Source of the DNA: MedAcidi-G1 sp002294285
GTDB taxonomy: Bacteria; Actinomycetota; Acidimicrobiia; Acidimicrobiales; MedAcidi-G1
NCBI GenBank assembly: GCA_963999645.1
Contig: CAXEUY010000005.1
Coordinates: 48,866-112,865, forward strand
Direction: 5' to 3'
Length of the DNA stretch: 64,000 bases
Shown here: piece after piece, positions 8,499-17,504 of the stretch
Layout of the letters: every line of letters starts with the position of its first letter
Numbering within the stretch: position 1 is the stretch's first letter
Position numbers and translations under genes: made by a program
Notes under the pieces: model-generated
Database searches by the model: none
The model's input: only the letters and a program-made list of their open reading frames with translations
What the model was told of the DNA's origin: nothing

Positions 8499-8663
8499 CT
8501 ACTTTTCACTGATTTCAGCTTCTATAGCTTCGTAGGCATCTAGATCTTCTTGATCAATTTTTTCCATCGCTGCCTCTATAAGGGCTAAATCTTTTTCTAG
8601 ATTCTCTAATTCAAAATCTTCTTCTGTTGATTCAGAAATTTCATTACTTATATGGTTCTCCAT
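8499..8663 (-). CDS. 54-residue acidic helical protein
   Basis: ATG 8663 to TAG 8499. The protein is very acidic and heptad-like: after a Ser/Glu-rich start comes LEKDLALIEAAMEKIDQED. That segment resembles the N-terminal coiled coil of small DksA/TraR-type proteins (pattern V/IExALxRxD) but without their zinc-finger half; this likeness is only by eye. It lies 22 bases after the flavoprotein gene on the same strand and may be its last cistron. No clear ribosome-binding site. Function unknown. Confidence 0.5.
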   Translation of the reverse strand: MENHISNEISESTEEDFELENLEKDLALIEAAMEKIDQEDLDAYEAIEAEISEK

Positions 8664-8685
8664 GGAAACAGACTACTCGGATCTT

Positions 8686-10029
8686 CTAGGTCAAAGGACC
8701 AAGAACTTTATCCAAATACGGATTTGTAAAAACACCTTGAGGGTCGATGGATCTTCGAACCGTTTGAAACGTTTCCCATTGTGGATAAATATTTGACAGA
8801 GTTTCATGATCTTGGAAGTGGAGTTTCCCCCAGTGGGGACGACCATCATATTCATTCATTATTTTCTCCACACCTTTAAAGTATTTTTCAAAAGGTGTGT
8901 TTCTAAACACGTGAACAGCTATAAATGCAGAATCTCTGTTGTTTGCAGTTGACATCGGTATTTCATCTTTTCCAAGTACCCGATACTCGACTGGGAAACT
9001 TATGTAATGATCTAAGTCTCCTATTAGTTCAACGACTTTTCGAAAGGCTTCAATTCCTGAATCAATCGGTACTGCATATTCCATCTCATAAAACTTGACC
9101 CGACGTGGACTGGCAAAAACCTCATAACTGTTTTTTATGTACTCTGCCCTGCCGTTTTCCCCAGCGACCATTGAATTAAATTTAGGAATTAGGGGGGGGA
9201 CTGCTTTTCCTGCGTAGTTCATTGCACCAAAAAGAAAATTTTGTTTTATCTCTTCATTTTTAAATCGGTTCCATCTTCTTTTAAGAGCGTGCCTTCTATT
9301 TCTCGGTTTTGATGGTAATTCCATAGTTCTGGTATTTCTTTTCAAAAGTGCTTTATCGGTATTAGGCATCCAGAAAAATTCAATGTGATCAGTTGTTCGA
9401 GCCCATTTTTCAAAATTGTTAGTGACTTCACCTATTGGAATGATTTCTTCAATTGCATGCAGATTGAAAGCCTCTACACATTGAATAGTTACCTCGGTAA
9501 TTATTCCCAGAGCTCCCAAACCCACTCTGGCTGCATTGAAAATTTCAGGATTTTGTTGTTCATCACACCGAATAACTTTTCCTTCTCCGTCAACGATTCT
9601 CATACCACACACAGCGTCTGCAATAGTTTTAAATCCCAAACCGGTTCCATGAGTGGAAGTGGAAATCGCTCCTGAAAGTGATTGGTAAACAATGTCGCCC
9701 AAATTTGGCATCGCCATGCCGGATCTTTGCAAAATCGGATTGAGGTCAAAAAGTTTTACCCCTGAGCCGACACGAACTCGAAAATTCTCAAAATCTACAT
9801 CCCGTACGTCTGAAATTTCATCCAAAGAAACTAAAACCTCATCAGTGACTGCTATTCCTGTAAATGAATGACCTGAACCCACTACTTTGACTTTTAAGCC
9901 TCGATTTTTGGCCTCTTTTACTATGGTTACAACTTCTTCTTCATTTTTTGGTTTTTTAATACTTAAGGGATTGCTCGTCTGGTTACCGGCCCAATTACTC
10001 CAACTATTAAGTGATTGTGTTTTGAACAC
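8686..10029 (-). CDS. FAD-linked oxidase, aldonolactone oxidase type
   Basis: A 447-residue flavoprotein of the vanillyl-alcohol-oxidase fold. The N-terminal FAD domain has VVGSGHSFTGIAVTDE; the His in GHSFTG is where this family often carries covalent FAD. It is followed by LSGAISTSTHGTGLGF and LGALGIITEVT. The C-terminal ALO domain ends with HWGKLHFQDHE and DPQGVFTNPYL, typical of D-arabinono-/L-gulono-1,4-lactone oxidases and alditol oxidase. No signal peptide. It lies three bases after the D-threonine-aldolase-like gene, so the two are co-transcribed; the substrate is probably a sugar lactone or polyol. Confidence 0.87.
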   Translation of the reverse strand: MFKTQSLNSWSNWAGNQTSNPLSIKKPKNEEEVVTIVKEAKNRGLKVKVVGSGHSFTGIAVTDEVLVSLDEISDVRDVDFENFRVRVGSGVKLFDLNPILQRSGMAMPNLGDIVYQSLSGAISTSTHGTGLGFKTIADAVCGMRIVDGEGKVIRCDEQQNPEIFNAARVGLGALGIITEVTIQCVEAFNLHAIEEIIPIGEVTNNFEKWARTTDHIEFFWMPNTDKALLKRNTRTMELPSKPRNRRHALKRRWNRFKNEEIKQNFLFGAMNYAGKAVPPLIPKFNSMVAGENGRAEYIKNSYEVFASPRRVKFYEMEYAVPIDSGIEAFRKVVELIGDLDHYISFPVEYRVLGKDEIPMSTANNRDSAFIAVHVFRNTPFEKYFKGVEKIMNEYDGRPHWGKLHFQDHETLSNIYPQWETFQTVRRSIDPQGVFTNPYLDKVLGPLT

Positions 10030-10032
10030 TTT

Positions 10033-11049
10033 TCACCATCCTCGCAAATCGATATTTAAAATACCTATTACTTCGGAATCTAAGCCTTCTTCAATTTCAT
10101 CTACAAGGTAAATTAATTCGTGTTTTGCAATTGTTGGATCGATATGAGATGGCCTAAGCCCTACTCTCTGTCCAACAGACCAGGATCCATTAGTCACCGT
10201 TGTGTGTTCATCAGAACAGAACATAACATCACCCTGATCAAATAATTTCGGATTTCCGCTATCAACAGACAGAGATTTCAAACCGCCGTCCAGAACTGCA
10301 TAACCCGATTTGCTTCTAGATATGACTGTAGTTAGTAAGAGTAATCCTTCTTTAAAGGGAAGGTCGAGTTTGGAATAGTCGCCGTCCATTAAGACATAGC
10401 TTCCTGCTTGTAGTTCTGTTACTGCTTGATTGCAGTCCCATGTTCCAGTACCTCCCCCAGAAATGATGTCTCCACCTACTGTTTCGTGGGCTGAGATTAG
10501 TATCTCCATAGATTCTTCGGTTTTTGTGGTCCGTCTTAGTGTGTCGGGGTCATGCATAAGGTGACCTTCATAGCCCATAACCCCTCTTATTTCCAATCCT
10601 GATTTTCTTGCTTGATCTGCTAGAAAACCAGCGTCTTCTGGACTGCATCCACATCTCGGAAGCCCAACATTAATATCTATTAGTACTTCTTGAATTCCAG
10701 CTGCGGCGGCAACTGCAATCGTTTCTTTTGAATCAACTGCTACTGTTATTCGACAGTTTTCCTTCAAAAGCAAATTCTTTAATCTTGTAGTGTCAAGTGT
10801 TTCGTTTGCCAAGAGAAGATCAGTTCCCATGCCTGCATCCACCATTCCTTCTAACTCACGAATAGTTGCACAACAGAAAGTCTCGTGTCCCGCTTGAACT
10901 AATTTTTTTGCTAGTTCTGTTGACTTGAAAGCTTTGATGTGTGGCCTGAGAGATTTTCCAGGTCTTCTTGACGCCATGGTAGAAATATTTGCTTCAAGAA
11001 TTTTAGAATCTGCTATTAAAGCAGGAGTTTTTATGTCTCCAGTTCTCAT
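10033..11049 (-). CDS. D-threonine aldolase-like PLP enzyme (alanine racemase N-terminal fold)
   Basis: A fold-type III PLP enzyme, 338 residues. It opens with TPALIADSKILEANI, carries the PLP lysine region LRPHIKAFKS around residues 34-43, GGGTGTWD for phosphate binding, and near the C-terminus CSDEHTTV, the His/Asp metal site typical of D-threonine aldolase and D-serine dehydratase-like enzymes. The likely reaction is cleavage of a D-3-hydroxyamino acid to glycine plus aldehyde. It sits between the DUF1330-like gene and the flavin oxidase with gaps of three or four bases. Confidence 0.85.
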   Translation of the reverse strand: MRTGDIKTPALIADSKILEANISTMASRRPGKSLRPHIKAFKSTELAKKLVQAGHETFCCATIRELEGMVDAGMGTDLLLANETLDTTRLKNLLLKENCRITVAVDSKETIAVAAAAGIQEVLIDINVGLPRCGCSPEDAGFLADQARKSGLEIRGVMGYEGHLMHDPDTLRRTTKTEESMEILISAHETVGGDIISGGGTGTWDCNQAVTELQAGSYVLMDGDYSKLDLPFKEGLLLLTTVISRSKSGYAVLDGGLKSLSVDSGNPKLFDQGDVMFCSDEHTTVTNGSWSVGQRVGLRPSHIDPTIAKHELIYLVDEIEEGLDSEVIGILNIDLRGW

Positions 11050-11053
11050 TTCT

Positions 11054-11857
11054 TTAAATTGATTCGAAAATTGTATTAATTGAAACTGGCACGATCATTG
11101 TGTAGGTGTCACTTATAGCTGTTTCTCTGTATTTTTTTTGAGCTTCTAAACGCGCAGGATCCATGACTACCTTCTTGAAAGCTTCACGGCTTGGAAAAGT
11201 ATTAAAACGAACCTGACTCCACTTTCTTCCATCACCTATAATCGTGCCTTCTACTTGAAACCATCCATCGACACGAACGCCATTTGGTATTGCACTCTCT
11301 CCAGCTATTGAAGAGTAGCTTTCCATGTTTTCGATATATTCATTTAAATTAAGAACATGGACAACTGTTATGGGACCGTCATTTTCACTAGGTGGACTTT
11401 CTACTTCTTCCCAATTTGCCTTTGAATAAGTTGGCGTTTCTAAAGGTATGCAACCCATAACAATCGTTTCTTGCATGCCAGCTTCTTTGTGTACATGTTT
11501 TTCCTGGAAATCTTTTCGAGAAGACATTTCTAAAAATGACCGTCTGGTTGGATATTTCACTACGGCTATTCGGTCCCATTTTGGATTATCTCCAATTAGT
11601 TGTGTTTCCACATTCCCAAAGAAAACTATTTCCGCTCCTATATCTGACAATACATCTGTTGGGGCATAAAGATCATCAGCTTCCTGGCCGCTGATGGTCG
11701 ATTTTCGACCATCAGCATAATTCGCAACATCGCGATATTTCATTAGATTGACCATCCAAATAGGACCATCTTTTTCAGCAGGAACAGAAAACATCTCAGC
11801 TGCGTATTCAGTATCTATATTGCCATACCCCGAGTTTGAAGTATCCATCTGACTCAT
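11054..11857 (-). CDS. Tandem DUF1330-like (dimeric alpha-beta barrel) protein
   Basis: 267 residues with two related halves. In the first, WMVNLMKYRDVANY is followed by GAEIVFFGNVETQLIGD and WDRIAVVKYPTRRSFLEM; in the second, TVVHVLNLNEYIE is followed by GVRVDGWFQVEGTIIGD and WSQVRFNTFPSREAFKKV. This is the DUF1330 pattern, a ferredoxin-like fold that usually dimerises; here two copies are joined in one chain. First gene of the operon with the D-threonine-aldolase-like enzyme and the flavin oxidase. Catalytic role unknown. Confidence 0.75.
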   Translation of the reverse strand: MSQMDTSNSGYGNIDTEYAAEMFSVPAEKDGPIWMVNLMKYRDVANYADGRKSTISGQEADDLYAPTDVLSDIGAEIVFFGNVETQLIGDNPKWDRIAVVKYPTRRSFLEMSSRKDFQEKHVHKEAGMQETIVMGCIPLETPTYSKANWEEVESPPSENDGPITVVHVLNLNEYIENMESYSSIAGESAIPNGVRVDGWFQVEGTIIGDGRKWSQVRFNTFPSREAFKKVVMDPARLEAQKKYRETAISDTYTMIVPVSINTIFESI

Positions 11858-11930
11858 ACTGGAACCGTAGTTGAAAAAATAGTTTCTTTATTGATCGGGC
11901 TTGTTTCTCATTACAGGGCAGAATATCTAA

Positions 11931-13148
11931 ATGCCTGTTAAGAGATCGCAAGTCAGTGTGGTTTGTTTTCTTGCTTTTATGAATGGTCTTGCGGCGTTTG
12001 GAATTGATTCATCACTACCAGCTTTTGATGAGATAAGACCGGATATAGGACTCTCAGACGGATCAAATCAGATTTCACTGATAGTTACTGTGTACATTAT
12101 TGGTGTTTCTCTTGGTCAGATTATTTTGGGACCTTTTACTGATCGTTTTGGGCGTATTCCTTCTTTAAAATTTGGTCTAACGCTTTACATGTTTGGAGCT
12201 CTTGGGTCGCTACTATCTCAAAATTTGATCACAATCCTCATCTTTAGGTTCTTTTGGGGTTTGGGTTCGGGTATTCCAGCAAGTATGAGAACAACTATTG
12301 CACGTGATTTATATTCGGGTGATGAGATGGCGAAAGTAATGTCAAAAATTATGGCTGTATTTCTATTGGGACCAATAATCACACCACTGGTTTCAGAAGG
12401 TTTTCTATCTTTTACAAGTTGGAGAGTGGTTTATTTATTGGGAATTGTTTTAGCAGGTATAGGTATTTTGTCGAGTGTTTGGTTTGGTGAAACCTTACCT
12501 TCGACCAAAAAGAGAAATTTGGACTGGGAAATGACCTCAAAGTCTTTTAAAACAATTTTCTCTACACGATTGACTATTGGTTATGTTTTAGCTGTCACAT
12601 TTGGACAAGGGGCTTTCGTTATTTGGTTGAGTAGTTCGCAACCAATTTTTGATCTTATATACGGAAGAGCAAATCAGTTTGCTGTGATTTTTAGCATTCT
12701 TGGAATTCCGATGGCAATAGCATTTTTTGCAAGCAACTATTTTATTTCACTGTTCGGAGCCAAGCGTGTAGCCATATTTAGTGTTGTTCTCTCTGTTTTA
12801 TCCAACGCAGTTTCTTTACTTCTTGCTTTAGGTGATGGAGTGCCAAATTTTTGGATTTGGCTTATTTTGATCGGCTCGTCGAATATTTTTTTAAGCCTTC
12901 TAACGCCCATAGGTTTATCTCTTGCTTTAGAGCCAATGGGTGATTTTGCAGGAACCGCTTCTGGGGTAGCCGGAGCCATTTCCCTCGGAGGAGCTGGTCT
13001 GTTGGCTGCGATTTTCTCGTCACAAATAAATTACACAGTTACGCCTTTGGCATTTGGCTATCTGTTGTACTCAATAATTTCGTTGTTATTGATTTTTTAT
13101 GCTGAATCAGGGCGGAAAACAATTTCAGAAATAAGCCCTATGACTTAA
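11931..13148 (+). CDS. MFS transporter, Bcr/CflA-like
   Basis: 405 residues, about 12 membrane helices. The N-terminus has LPAFDEIRPDIG and GVSLGQIILGPFTDRFGRIP, the form of the MFS motif seen in the Bcr/CflA and DHA1 efflux group. R-x-x-x-G-x-G in FRFFWGLGSGIPAS (antiporter-type helix 4) also fits a proton-driven exporter. Divergent from the DUF1330-like operon across 73 bases that must hold both promoters. Substrate unknown. Confidence 0.85.
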   Translation: MPVKRSQVSVVCFLAFMNGLAAFGIDSSLPAFDEIRPDIGLSDGSNQISLIVTVYIIGVSLGQIILGPFTDRFGRIPSLKFGLTLYMFGALGSLLSQNLITILIFRFFWGLGSGIPASMRTTIARDLYSGDEMAKVMSKIMAVFLLGPIITPLVSEGFLSFTSWRVVYLLGIVLAGIGILSSVWFGETLPSTKKRNLDWEMTSKSFKTIFSTRLTIGYVLAVTFGQGAFVIWLSSSQPIFDLIYGRANQFAVIFSILGIPMAIAFFASNYFISLFGAKRVAIFSVVLSVLSNAVSLLLALGDGVPNFWIWLILIGSSNIFLSLLTPIGLSLALEPMGDFAGTASGVAGAISLGGAGLLAAIFSSQINYTVTPLAFGYLLYSIISLLLIFYAESGRKTISEISPMT

Positions 13149-13214
13149 ACCCAAAGTTTAAAACTTTTAAAGACTTCCAAAAATTATTGCCGGAGCAGAA
13201 ATAGACTTAAATTC

Positions 13215-14081
13215 ATGACTACTAAAAATTCAATTTTTGCAATTGCCGTAAGTTTGGTTGCTGCATTGTTAATAATCCTCGCAGGTAGCAGTAACGGAGT
13301 TGACGCGTCTGGTATCCGTCTTTTTGCAATATGTGGACTTATTGCTTTCGGAATTCAATGGATTTGTTTTATACCGTCTTGGTTCTTACATTCAGAACGT
13401 TTCTTCGATCTTGTTGGTTCAGCAACTTATCTGACTGTTACTGTGGTCGCACTTCTAGCAGTCCCTGAGATTGATACTAGATCTGTTCTTTTGGGTCTGA
13501 TGATTTGTTTATGGGGCTTACGCTTAGGAACTTTCCTTTTTGCGCGTGTACAGGCAGTAGGACATGATGCCCGCTTCAATTTAATAAAACATAAATTCGC
13601 ATGGTTTTTAATGAGTTGGACTGTTCAAGGTCTTTGGGTTTTACTCACCTCTTCAGCCGCTTTAGCAGCAATTACTGCTAGCGAACGCAAGGACTTTGGA
13701 ATTATTGGAATTATTGGAATTATTCTCTGGTTAACCGGTTTTGTTATTGAAATTATCGCCGATGAACAAAAGAGAAGATTTAAAATGGATCCCTCAAACC
13801 AAAACTCGTTCATTACTGAGGGAATATGGGGTTGGTCACAACACCCGAACTATTTTGGAGAAATTGTCTTATGGATAGGAATTTCTCTCGTAGCGCTTCC
13901 TGGTCTATCAAGTTGGCAGCACTTCACCCTTATTTCACCTGTTTTTGTGTTTCTCCTCCTAACACGGATCAGCGGAATACCAATGCTCGATTCAGCTGCT
14001 AGAAAACGATGGGGAGATGACCCTAGATTTCTGGAATACAAAGAAGCAACACCTGTTCTAATCCCAAGACCACCTAAATAA
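13215..14081 (+). CDS. DUF1295 membrane protein (steroid 5-alpha-reductase-like fold)
   Basis: 288 residues, roughly seven membrane helices. The C-terminal signature FITEGIWGWSQHPNYFGEIVLWIG and RWGDDPRFLEYKEATPVLIPRPP are typical of the DUF1295/ICMT-like superfamily, whose members reduce or methylate lipid substrates with NADPH or SAM. A perfect nine-base triplication lies in the sequence of one helix. In many marine bacteria DUF1295 genes accompany photolyase and flavin amine-oxidase genes, as here. Substrate unknown; a lipid or isoprenoid is likely. Confidence 0.85.
   Translation: MTTKNSIFAIAVSLVAALLIILAGSSNGVDASGIRLFAICGLIAFGIQWICFIPSWFLHSERFFDLVGSATYLTVTVVALLAVPEIDTRSVLLGLMICLWGLRLGTFLFARVQAVGHDARFNLIKHKFAWFLMSWTVQGLWVLLTSSAALAAITASERKDFGIIGIIGIILWLTGFVIEIIADEQKRRFKMDPSNQNSFITEGIWGWSQHPNYFGEIVLWIGISLVALPGLSSWQHFTLISPVFVFLLLTRISGIPMLDSAARKRWGDDPRFLEYKEATPVLIPRPPK
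13698..13724 (+). repeat. Three perfect copies of a 9-base unit inside the DUF1295 gene
   Basis: GGAATTATT occurs three times without interruption, in frame, giving Gly-Ile-Ile three times in a membrane helix. Copy-number change would alter helix length by three residues without frameshift. Confidence 0.9.
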
Positions 14082-14106
14082 TTTTGATCCACGAACGGTA
14101 GAAATT

Positions 14107-15345
14107 TTGACTGCACTTTCATCTCCTGAGTTTGTGGTTGTTGGAGCAGGAATTGCTGGATTAACAGCTGCAAAAATTTTAAGTGAAAATAATAAAGAAG
14201 TTTTACTGGTCGAAAAATCTAATTCGGTGGGTGGACGTGTAAAAACCGATATGTATGAGGGTTTTCTACTTGATCACGGTTTTCAAGTTCTATTAACCGC
14301 TTACCCCGAAGTTCATAATCAACTAGACCTTTCTTCTTTAAACCTGAAAACTTTTGAACCTGGGGCGACAATTTTCAAAAACGGGACATTTTCACTAATT
14401 GGTGACCCGTTTAGAAATTTCTCATCAATAGCTCCAACCATATTTACAAGAACAATAACATTTACCGACAAAATAAAACTGCTGCAATTGAGATACGAAT
14501 TAATGAAAGAGAAAAACTTCTACACCAATAGAAAAGATGATCAACGAATTATTGAAACTTTAGGCAAATTTGGATTCTCCACGAAAGCCATTGACAGCTT
14601 TTTTAAACCTCTGATCGGTGGAATTCAATTAGATCCCGAACTCAATGGTTCTGCAAGACTTTCTCTACTGATACTGAAAATGTTATTTCTTGGAGATGCA
14701 GCAGTCCCTGAAAGAGGAATGGGTGCAATTAGTCAGCAGCTTTTAAGAAAAGTAGGAGAAAACAATGTTCTCCTCAATGCATCGGTTGAAAAAATCGAAG
14801 GTAAGAAAATTTTTATTTCAGAAGGAGAATCCTTTTCGCCTTCTAATTTGATAATTGCTACAGAAAACCCTGCAGCAGCAAAATTATTTGGTAATGAAAT
14901 CACCCCTTCCAAGTCTGTATCATGTGTTTATTTTTCGGCTCCAGAAGCACCGATTAAATCCAGAGCAATTCTTCTTGATGGAGAAAACGGAGGTCCAGGG
15001 CTCAACGTGGCAATCATGACAAATGTTTCTTCTTCATATTCTTCTACAAATGAAGCTTTGATCGCTGTAGCAATACCTGGACAACTTGTGTGTGATTCAA
15101 CTGAACCTGTCGTCACACAAATGAAAAAATGGTTCGGTGACATGGTCGATGATTGGAAGCACCTAAAGACTTTTTCAATCGAACATGGTCAACCCGCTTT
15201 ACGACCTAAGGATTCATTTAGAAAAGAAATAAAAATTAGTGATGGAGTTTTCATGTGCGGAGATCATAGAGATACACCATCAATCCAGGGAGCCATGGTG
15301 TCAGGTAGAAGAACAGCTGAACTTTGTTTAAAGCAACAAATTTAA
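14107..15345 (+). CDS. FAD-dependent amine oxidase / phytoene-desaturase-like oxidoreductase
   Basis: 412 residues. The N-terminal dinucleotide motif VVGAGIAGLTAAKIL is followed by VEKSNSVGGRVKTD, and the C-terminal FAD segment VFMCGDHRDTPSIQGAMVSGRRTAE is diagnostic of the flavin amine-oxidase/protoporphyrinogen-oxidase/carotene-desaturase group. DHGFQVLLTAYPEV is typical of an uncharacterised subgroup often found beside photolyase genes. It starts at TTG 14107, 25 bases after the DUF1295 stop, and its last four bases overlap the end of the convergent PPOX gene. The substrate may be an isoprenoid; this is inference from context. Confidence 0.85.
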   Translation: MTALSSPEFVVVGAGIAGLTAAKILSENNKEVLLVEKSNSVGGRVKTDMYEGFLLDHGFQVLLTAYPEVHNQLDLSSLNLKTFEPGATIFKNGTFSLIGDPFRNFSSIAPTIFTRTITFTDKIKLLQLRYELMKEKNFYTNRKDDQRIIETLGKFGFSTKAIDSFFKPLIGGIQLDPELNGSARLSLLILKMLFLGDAAVPERGMGAISQQLLRKVGENNVLLNASVEKIEGKKIFISEGESFSPSNLIIATENPAAAKLFGNEITPSKSVSCVYFSAPEAPIKSRAILLDGENGGPGLNVAIMTNVSSSYSSTNEALIAVAIPGQLVCDSTEPVVTQMKKWFGDMVDDWKHLKTFSIEHGQPALRPKDSFRKEIKISDGVFMCGDHRDTPSIQGAMVSGRRTAELCLKQQI

Positions 15346-15752
15346 GGTGCTAATCCAGCACTGGAAAGTATCCGATTTACAGACATCACTATCGTTCTTC
15401 GTTCATCACCTCGATCTTTTGGCTGTTGATATCTCACGGAGTATCTTTCAATTGCATCTGTGCAGATAACCGAATCATTCGTAACTGAACACTTACCTTC
15501 AAATGTCACCCACCGGCCACCATCTACCTGAGAAATTGTTCCATCAAGACTCCCCTTTTCAAGAAGGCGAGATTTCAGACTCCCTGACCAAGTGATTATC
15601 TTTACAGTTTTTTCATCATCGTCCCACATGAATCCAACAGGGGTTGAATGTGGCTTCCCATCGTTTCTTACTAAAGTCAAGATCGCTAAATGTCTTTCGC
15701 TAAGAAAATCATTAAGTGAGGGGGCTATTTCTTGCGGAGAAAAGATTGCCAT
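15342..15752 (-). CDS. PPOX-class (split-barrel) probable F420-dependent enzyme
   Basis: 136 residues of the pyridoxamine-5'-phosphate-oxidase-like split barrel. Segments LAILTLVRNDGKPHSTPVGF and VKIITWSGSLKSRLLEKG match the Rv1155-like F420-binding group of Actinobacteria rather than true PdxH. The end VMSVNRILSSAGLAP is also as in that group. It is the last gene of the minus-strand operon with the photolyase. An F420- or FMN-dependent reductase role is inferred; the reaction is unknown. Confidence 0.8.
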   Translation of the reverse strand: MAIFSPQEIAPSLNDFLSERHLAILTLVRNDGKPHSTPVGFMWDDDEKTVKIITWSGSLKSRLLEKGSLDGTISQVDGGRWVTFEGKCSVTNDSVICTDAIERYSVRYQQPKDRGDERRTIVMSVNRILSSAGLAP

Positions 15753-15770
15753 AAGTTAAACCTTTCTAAA

Positions 15771-17123
15771 TCAACGACTACCAGAATACTTTGACTTATA
15801 AATCGAAATTGCTTCATGATGGTCGACAATGGGTTTCGGATATTTTTTCTCTAACCGAATTTCACTGTTGGGTTCATGTATTTCTTTTGAATCGACATCT
15901 TTTAATTCCAGAACCCACCTACGGATGTAATTTCCATCCTTGTCGAATTTTTCACTCTGACGAGTCGGATTGAAAATCCGATTAGGGTTGCTGTCTGTCC
16001 CTGTTCCAGCAACCCATTGCCAATTCAATTGATTGGAAGCTATGTCACCATCGACCAAATAATTCATGAAATGCCCTGCCCCGTGCCGCCAATCTATGTG
16101 TAAGTCCTTTGTGAGAAAAGATGCAACAACCATTCTTACCCTATTGTGCATAAAACCTTCAGATAATAGTTGCCGCATACCTGCATCAACTATTGGAAAG
16201 CCAGTTTGACCTTCTTTCCATAGGTTTAATGCTTCAAAATCTTGGTTCCATTTGTATTTCCGGTCTCGATAATCATTGTGCGAAACATCTGGTCTCTGAT
16301 CCAAAATTTGAAGATAAAAGTCACGCCAACACAATTGCCTAACAAAAGCATCGCCACCTAACTTCAATGCTTGTAGCGCTACCTCTAAAGGAGAAATACA
16401 ACCTAGATGCAAATAAGGGGAAAGACGCGATGTCCGATCAGCTCCTATATCATCGCGCCCTTTTTCATAATCATTTAGTTCCTTTGCCATCCAATCTTTT
16501 AATCTTACGATTCCTTCGCTTTCACCACCTTTTAACAAATCTGGTGAAAAGTTTTTTCTTTTAAGTTCTTCAAAAATTTCAATACCATTTTTTTCTATTG
16601 GGATACTTTTAATTGACTCTGGTACTCCTAGAGGCTTTCTCCAAGTAGCTGTAGACCATCGACGATAATAAGGTGTAAAAATTTTGTATTCACTACCATC
16701 TGTCGGAGTCACAAAACCAGGTTCTAGTACAGAAACCCCTTGATGTTGGAATACTTTGAATCCATTTAAATCTCCAGCTTTACTAAGTGCTTCTTGACGT
16801 TTTTTTGCCACAAGGCTGAAATCAGCCGACATGTGAATATGTTCTGCATTGATCTCTTTTGCCAACTTTGTGACCTCTTCAACCCAGTTGCCCCTACGAA
16901 AAATAAGATCCAAACCAAATTTATTTAAAGACATTTCGAGATCTTTTAAAGAATCAATCAGAAATCCCATTCGGTTAGAACTCAGATTTTTGTTTTCAAT
17001 GATTGCATCATCAAAAACAAAAAGGGCGCATAATGGTCTTTTTGTTGCAACTGCTTCGACAAGAGCTGGATTATCACGAATCCGTAGATCTCTTGTAAAA
17101 ACTATGATTACTGGTTTGCTCAC
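15771..17123 (-). CDS. phr: Deoxyribodipyrimidine photolyase (class I)
   Basis: Repairs UV-induced pyrimidine dimers using blue light. 450 residues. The N-terminal antenna domain has IIVFTRDLRIRDNPALVEA; the FAD domain has LSPYLHLGCISP, FVRQLCWRDFY, GMRQLLSEGFMHNRVRM and the very conserved WQWVAGTGTDSNPNRIFNP. The start GTG 17123 abuts the DCC gene stop directly (TAAGTG), so translation is coupled. The antenna chromophore cannot be told, but neighbouring F420-type enzymes make 8-HDF, an F420 precursor, plausible. Confidence 0.95.
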   Translation of the reverse strand: MSKPVIIVFTRDLRIRDNPALVEAVATKRPLCALFVFDDAIIENKNLSSNRMGFLIDSLKDLEMSLNKFGLDLIFRRGNWVEEVTKLAKEINAEHIHMSADFSLVAKKRQEALSKAGDLNGFKVFQHQGVSVLEPGFVTPTDGSEYKIFTPYYRRWSTATWRKPLGVPESIKSIPIEKNGIEIFEELKRKNFSPDLLKGGESEGIVRLKDWMAKELNDYEKGRDDIGADRTSRLSPYLHLGCISPLEVALQALKLGGDAFVRQLCWRDFYLQILDQRPDVSHNDYRDRKYKWNQDFEALNLWKEGQTGFPIVDAGMRQLLSEGFMHNRVRMVVASFLTKDLHIDWRHGAGHFMNYLVDGDIASNQLNWQWVAGTGTDSNPNRIFNPTRQSEKFDKDGNYIRRWVLELKDVDSKEIHEPNSEIRLEKKYPKPIVDHHEAISIYKSKYSGSR

Positions 17124-17498
17124 TTAAGAACAACAATTTCCGAATCGCTTACGATTTTTCGCAACCAAGGCATAAACGCCAGTAGCAGCAAAAGAGAATG
17201 GGGGTGTCAAAATAATGAAACCCAAGATCATCCAACTAAATCCCATTCGTTTTAAAATTTCTGCAATCGCAAAAACTCCTTTAATTTTTTTCTGGTCAGA
17301 CTGTATTAGCCATATATATTTATCGAAATCTTTTCGACTAAGTCCATAATTTTCAGGTTCTATCGATTCAGAATCAATAAATTTTAAATCTTTTACCGTC
17401 TTTTCTGAAGCCCATGAAGCAAGACTTTGACACAGACCACAACCACCATCATAAATAACTGTATTTTGAATACTTTTTGAAGATTCTGTGTATCGCAT
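17124..17498 (-). CDS. DCC family (DUF393) thiol-disulfide oxidoreductase-like protein
   Basis: 124 residues with the family motif YDGGCGLCQSLASW (DxxCxxC) near residue 17 and a C-terminal hydrophobic segment (ILGFIILTPPFSFAATGVYALVA) that may anchor it in the membrane. It ends with a vicinal Cys-Cys. The family is predicted to be thioredoxin-like; its reaction is unproven. It lies six bases after the P450-ABC1 fusion and abuts the photolyase, which places all in one operon. Confidence 0.85.
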   Translation of the reverse strand: MRYTESSKSIQNTVIYDGGCGLCQSLASWASEKTVKDLKFIDSESIEPENYGLSRKDFDKYIWLIQSDQKKIKGVFAIAEILKRMGFSWMILGFIILTPPFSFAATGVYALVAKNRKRFGNCCS

Positions 17499-17504
17499 AT
17501 TTTC

